From contig JACMRL010000016.1 in assembly GCA_014376435.1 (NCBI GenBank), positions 62,001-126,000 of the forward strand: DNA of 64,000 nt, read 5' to 3'. The position numbers were made by a program, and so were the translations under genes. Positions 62,445 to 64,000 of the stretch are shown here, piece by piece. The notes beneath the pieces are model-generated. The model was not told the origin of the DNA. It saw only the letters and a list, made by a program, of their open reading frames with translations, and did no database searches. Position 1 is the first letter of the stretch. The number at the start of each line of letters is the position of its first letter. This DNA is from Bdellovibrio sp. (lineage in GTDB: Bacteria > Bdellovibrionota > Bdellovibrionia > Bdellovibrionales > Bdellovibrionaceae).

Positions 62445-64000
62445 TTACTCACGCTCGTCAGTTTTTGCTTTGATTGAAATTTCTTTTGTGATTTTTTTTA
62501 GCTCGGTAATTTGATTCGTTAGCGGCTTCGAATTTAATAGTAGTTGAACCACATCCTCAGGCGAAAAACCTAATAACTGAAAATAATCAAATTGATCTGT
62601 CAGACGGCCCAAAAATTGATTTTGCGTCTTAGCCGGGATTTCCTTAATAAGCTCTGACCACTCTTGATCCGCGCGCCTTTGTCCCGCCAGACTGGCCGCT
62701 AATAAATAAATTAGATTAAGTGATTCAGAACCTATTTTTTTGTGATCACTTTTTGCTAATGCGTAATCAATCGCTTTTAACTTAGCTTCAACCATTTGTT
62801 GAAACTCTGGAGCCTGATTAAATTTTCTAAACTGCATCAAAAATTGAATTAAAAAAGAAAATAAAATGAATGCGGCCATCGCCACATAAATGGTTAAACG
62901 GTAGGCTGAAAAAGAAAACGAACTCTGTGGCAATTCTAAAATCGGCTGAGTCCGGTAAACTTCGGCAATGCCACCGGCCGCAGATTTTTCCGACGGCGTA
63001 ACGGCAGCAGTTGGCGCCGATTGCGCATTACCTGGAGTAATATTTAAAGTGATCGCTTCGGTTTGCTCATTTACATATTTTTTTTGTGTTGGGTCAAAAT
63101 AAGTAAAATTCATCGGAGGAATTTTTAGCTCACCCTCTTTACGGGGAATTAATAAAATTTCAAATTCTTTAAAACTTTGCCCATCTTTAAAAAACTTCGA
63201 TTCATTTTTTGTATCAAAAACTTCTAAACCTTCGGGCCAAGTGATCGGCGGTAAATCAATTAACTTTGCATTACCCGTTCCTTCAAAGCGCACTTTAACT
63301 GAAAAGGGTTGGTGCGCCGGAAATGAAACCCCGTCAGTTTTAACTTGCACGCGGTACGAACCCACGGCACCCGAAAACGCGATGGTTTTACCTTCTTGCG
63401 GCAGAGGTAATACCTTAATTGCAGTACGTCTAGAGGTTTTGGTGTACTCATTTAATTGGCCGTAACCATACTGCGTCGGTAAACGAACTTTTCCTTTGAT
63501 GCGAAATTCATCTACGACTGCAACCCCTGCTTTAATCGGGAAAAGTGCATGGCTAGCTAATAGCGCACGTTGGTAATTAACCCCATTAACGATCACCGGC
63601 GAAAGTTGCAATGACGGAACTTCTTCGATGATTTCTTTCCAGAAACCTTTTAGATCCGGAAATTTAGCGCGATCTAAACTTTCCATCTGCCCGCGCGTGT
63701 ACAAATACCAATTAGCGGTGACTTGCTCGCCTTCGTAAACTTCAGTCTTATCTAAATCAACGTAAATAAAAAAAGCTTCATTGGTATTTATATCAAATTT
63801 TAGATTAGGAATTCCTTGCGGCTGAGAATGACCATTAAATGCTTGCCCCCCTTGGATTTGCCCCATTAACCGCTGACGCTGCTGCATTAACTGATTAAAT
63901 AAATCGTCTGCATCAGGCACTTGTTGCAAAGGATTTGAATCCTCATCCTCTTGATACTGAGGGCGTCCCGGAACTTTTTGCGAACGTTTTTTACCGGTGT
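62445..64000 (-). CDS. BatD-like protein, N-terminus cut by window edge
   Basis: An open frame on the minus strand enters from the right edge with no start in the window and ends at 62445. At least 517 residues are visible. The region after about residue 50 matches the BatD (aerotolerance) pattern: FIYVDLDKTEVYEGEQVTAN, SFPAHQPFSVKVRFEGTGNAKL, PPITWPEGLEVFD, PRKEGELKIPPMNFTYFDP. A membrane segment (FSAYRLTIYVAMAAFILFSFL) separates a helical C-terminal cytoplasmic part. BatD lies in the bat operon with VWA proteins and MoxR; those would be outside the window. Confidence 0.8.
   Translation of the reverse strand, partial: TGKKRSQKVPGRPQYQEDEDSNPLQQVPDADDLFNQLMQQRQRLMGQIQGGQAFNGHSQPQGIPNLKFDINTNEAFFIYVDLDKTEVYEGEQVTANWYLYTRGQMESLDRAKFPDLKGFWKEIIEEVPSLQLSPVIVNGVNYQRALLASHALFPIKAGVAVVDEFRIKGKVRLPTQYGYGQLNEYTKTSRRTAIKVLPLPQEGKTIAFSGAVGSYRVQVKTDGVSFPAHQPFSVKVRFEGTGNAKLIDLPPITWPEGLEVFDTKNESKFFKDGQSFKEFEILLIPRKEGELKIPPMNFTYFDPTQKKYVNEQTEAITLNITPGNAQSAPTAAVTPSEKSAAGGIAEVYRTQPILELPQSSFSFSAYRLTIYVAMAAFILFSFLIQFLMQFRKFNQAPEFQQMVEAKLKAIDYALAKSDHKKIGSESLNLIYLLAASLAGQRRADQEWSELIKEIPAKTQNQFLGRLTDQFDYFQLLGFSPEDVVQLLLNSKPLTNQITELKKITKEISIKAKTDERE

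Noticed and set aside
1-64000. CRISPR arrays, insertion sequences, integrases, prophage genes
   Set aside because: No repeat-spacer pattern, transposase or recombinase motif was seen on either strand; the only tandem repeats are the PAS units.

Overview
The window looks like chromosome of a predatory deltaproteobacterium-type organism (Bdellovibrionota, most like Bdellovibrio/Pseudobdellovibrio). This is inferred from gene content and style, not from a marker gene: moderately AT-rich DNA, many lipoproteins and secreted proteins of unknown function, a DUF2252 lipoprotein, DUF4360 paralogues, type III glutamine synthetase, B12-dependent ribonucleotide reductase, a large L,D-transpeptidase, a remnant of an HNH-type gene family, and a free-standing cyclic-di-GMP riboswitch RNA that resembles in layout the abundant merRNA reported from B. 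bacteriovorus. There is no rRNA, CRISPR array or insertion sequence. One tRNA (Arg, TCG) is present.

Layout. 0-12 kb: a truncated secreted protein, an HNH-family remnant, a TerC-type membrane protein divergent from an NhaR-like LysR regulator, two translationally coupled hybrid histidine kinases (one with three near-identical tandem PAS domains), nnrD next to a decayed CBS gene, and a haem-binding lipoprotein. 11-20 kb: a DedA-like membrane protein, tRNA-Arg, a LemA/TPM operon, a fused pseudouridine synthase-methyltransferase, trmH with an acyl-CoA dehydrogenase, and a cinA relative. 20-29 kb: glnN, a secreted HExxH protein, nrdJ divergent from an iscS/iscA pair. 28-37 kb: a housekeeping string zapA-fau-rny-tyrS-ferredoxin, then a large L,D-transpeptidase and a MNT/HEPN pair. 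37-42 kb: smc, a small Cys-rich protein and ftsY in one operon.

42.5-48 kb is the accessory island and the most interesting part. A four-gene overlapping operon (AbiEi-like regulator, AbiEii-like nucleotidyltransferase, secreted HELAH metallopeptidase, lipoprotein) faces a second pair (a secreted protein with a DUF6973-like domain and a membrane-anchored partner). The two secreted proteins share the same N-terminal six-cysteine module but have unrelated C-terminal domains. This is the pattern of exchangeable exported effectors with membrane-anchored partners, here translationally coupled to an AbiE-type defence module. The island also holds a PHP-domain gene, a VOC-family pseudogene and a secreted-protein gene interrupted by an in-frame amber codon.

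48-64 kb: ppdK and glyS in one operon, an Mrp ATPase lacking its CxxC motif, two DUF4360 secreted paralogues, an ABC-F ATPase, a DUF2252 lipoprotein, a large exported protein of unknown function, the orphan cyclic-di-GMP riboswitch, the lytic transglycosylase MltD and a partial BatD-like protein. Several genes use GTG or TTG starts (rny, smc, fau, trmH and others). Start choices given here rest on Shine-Dalgarno spacing and on where a signal peptide begins.
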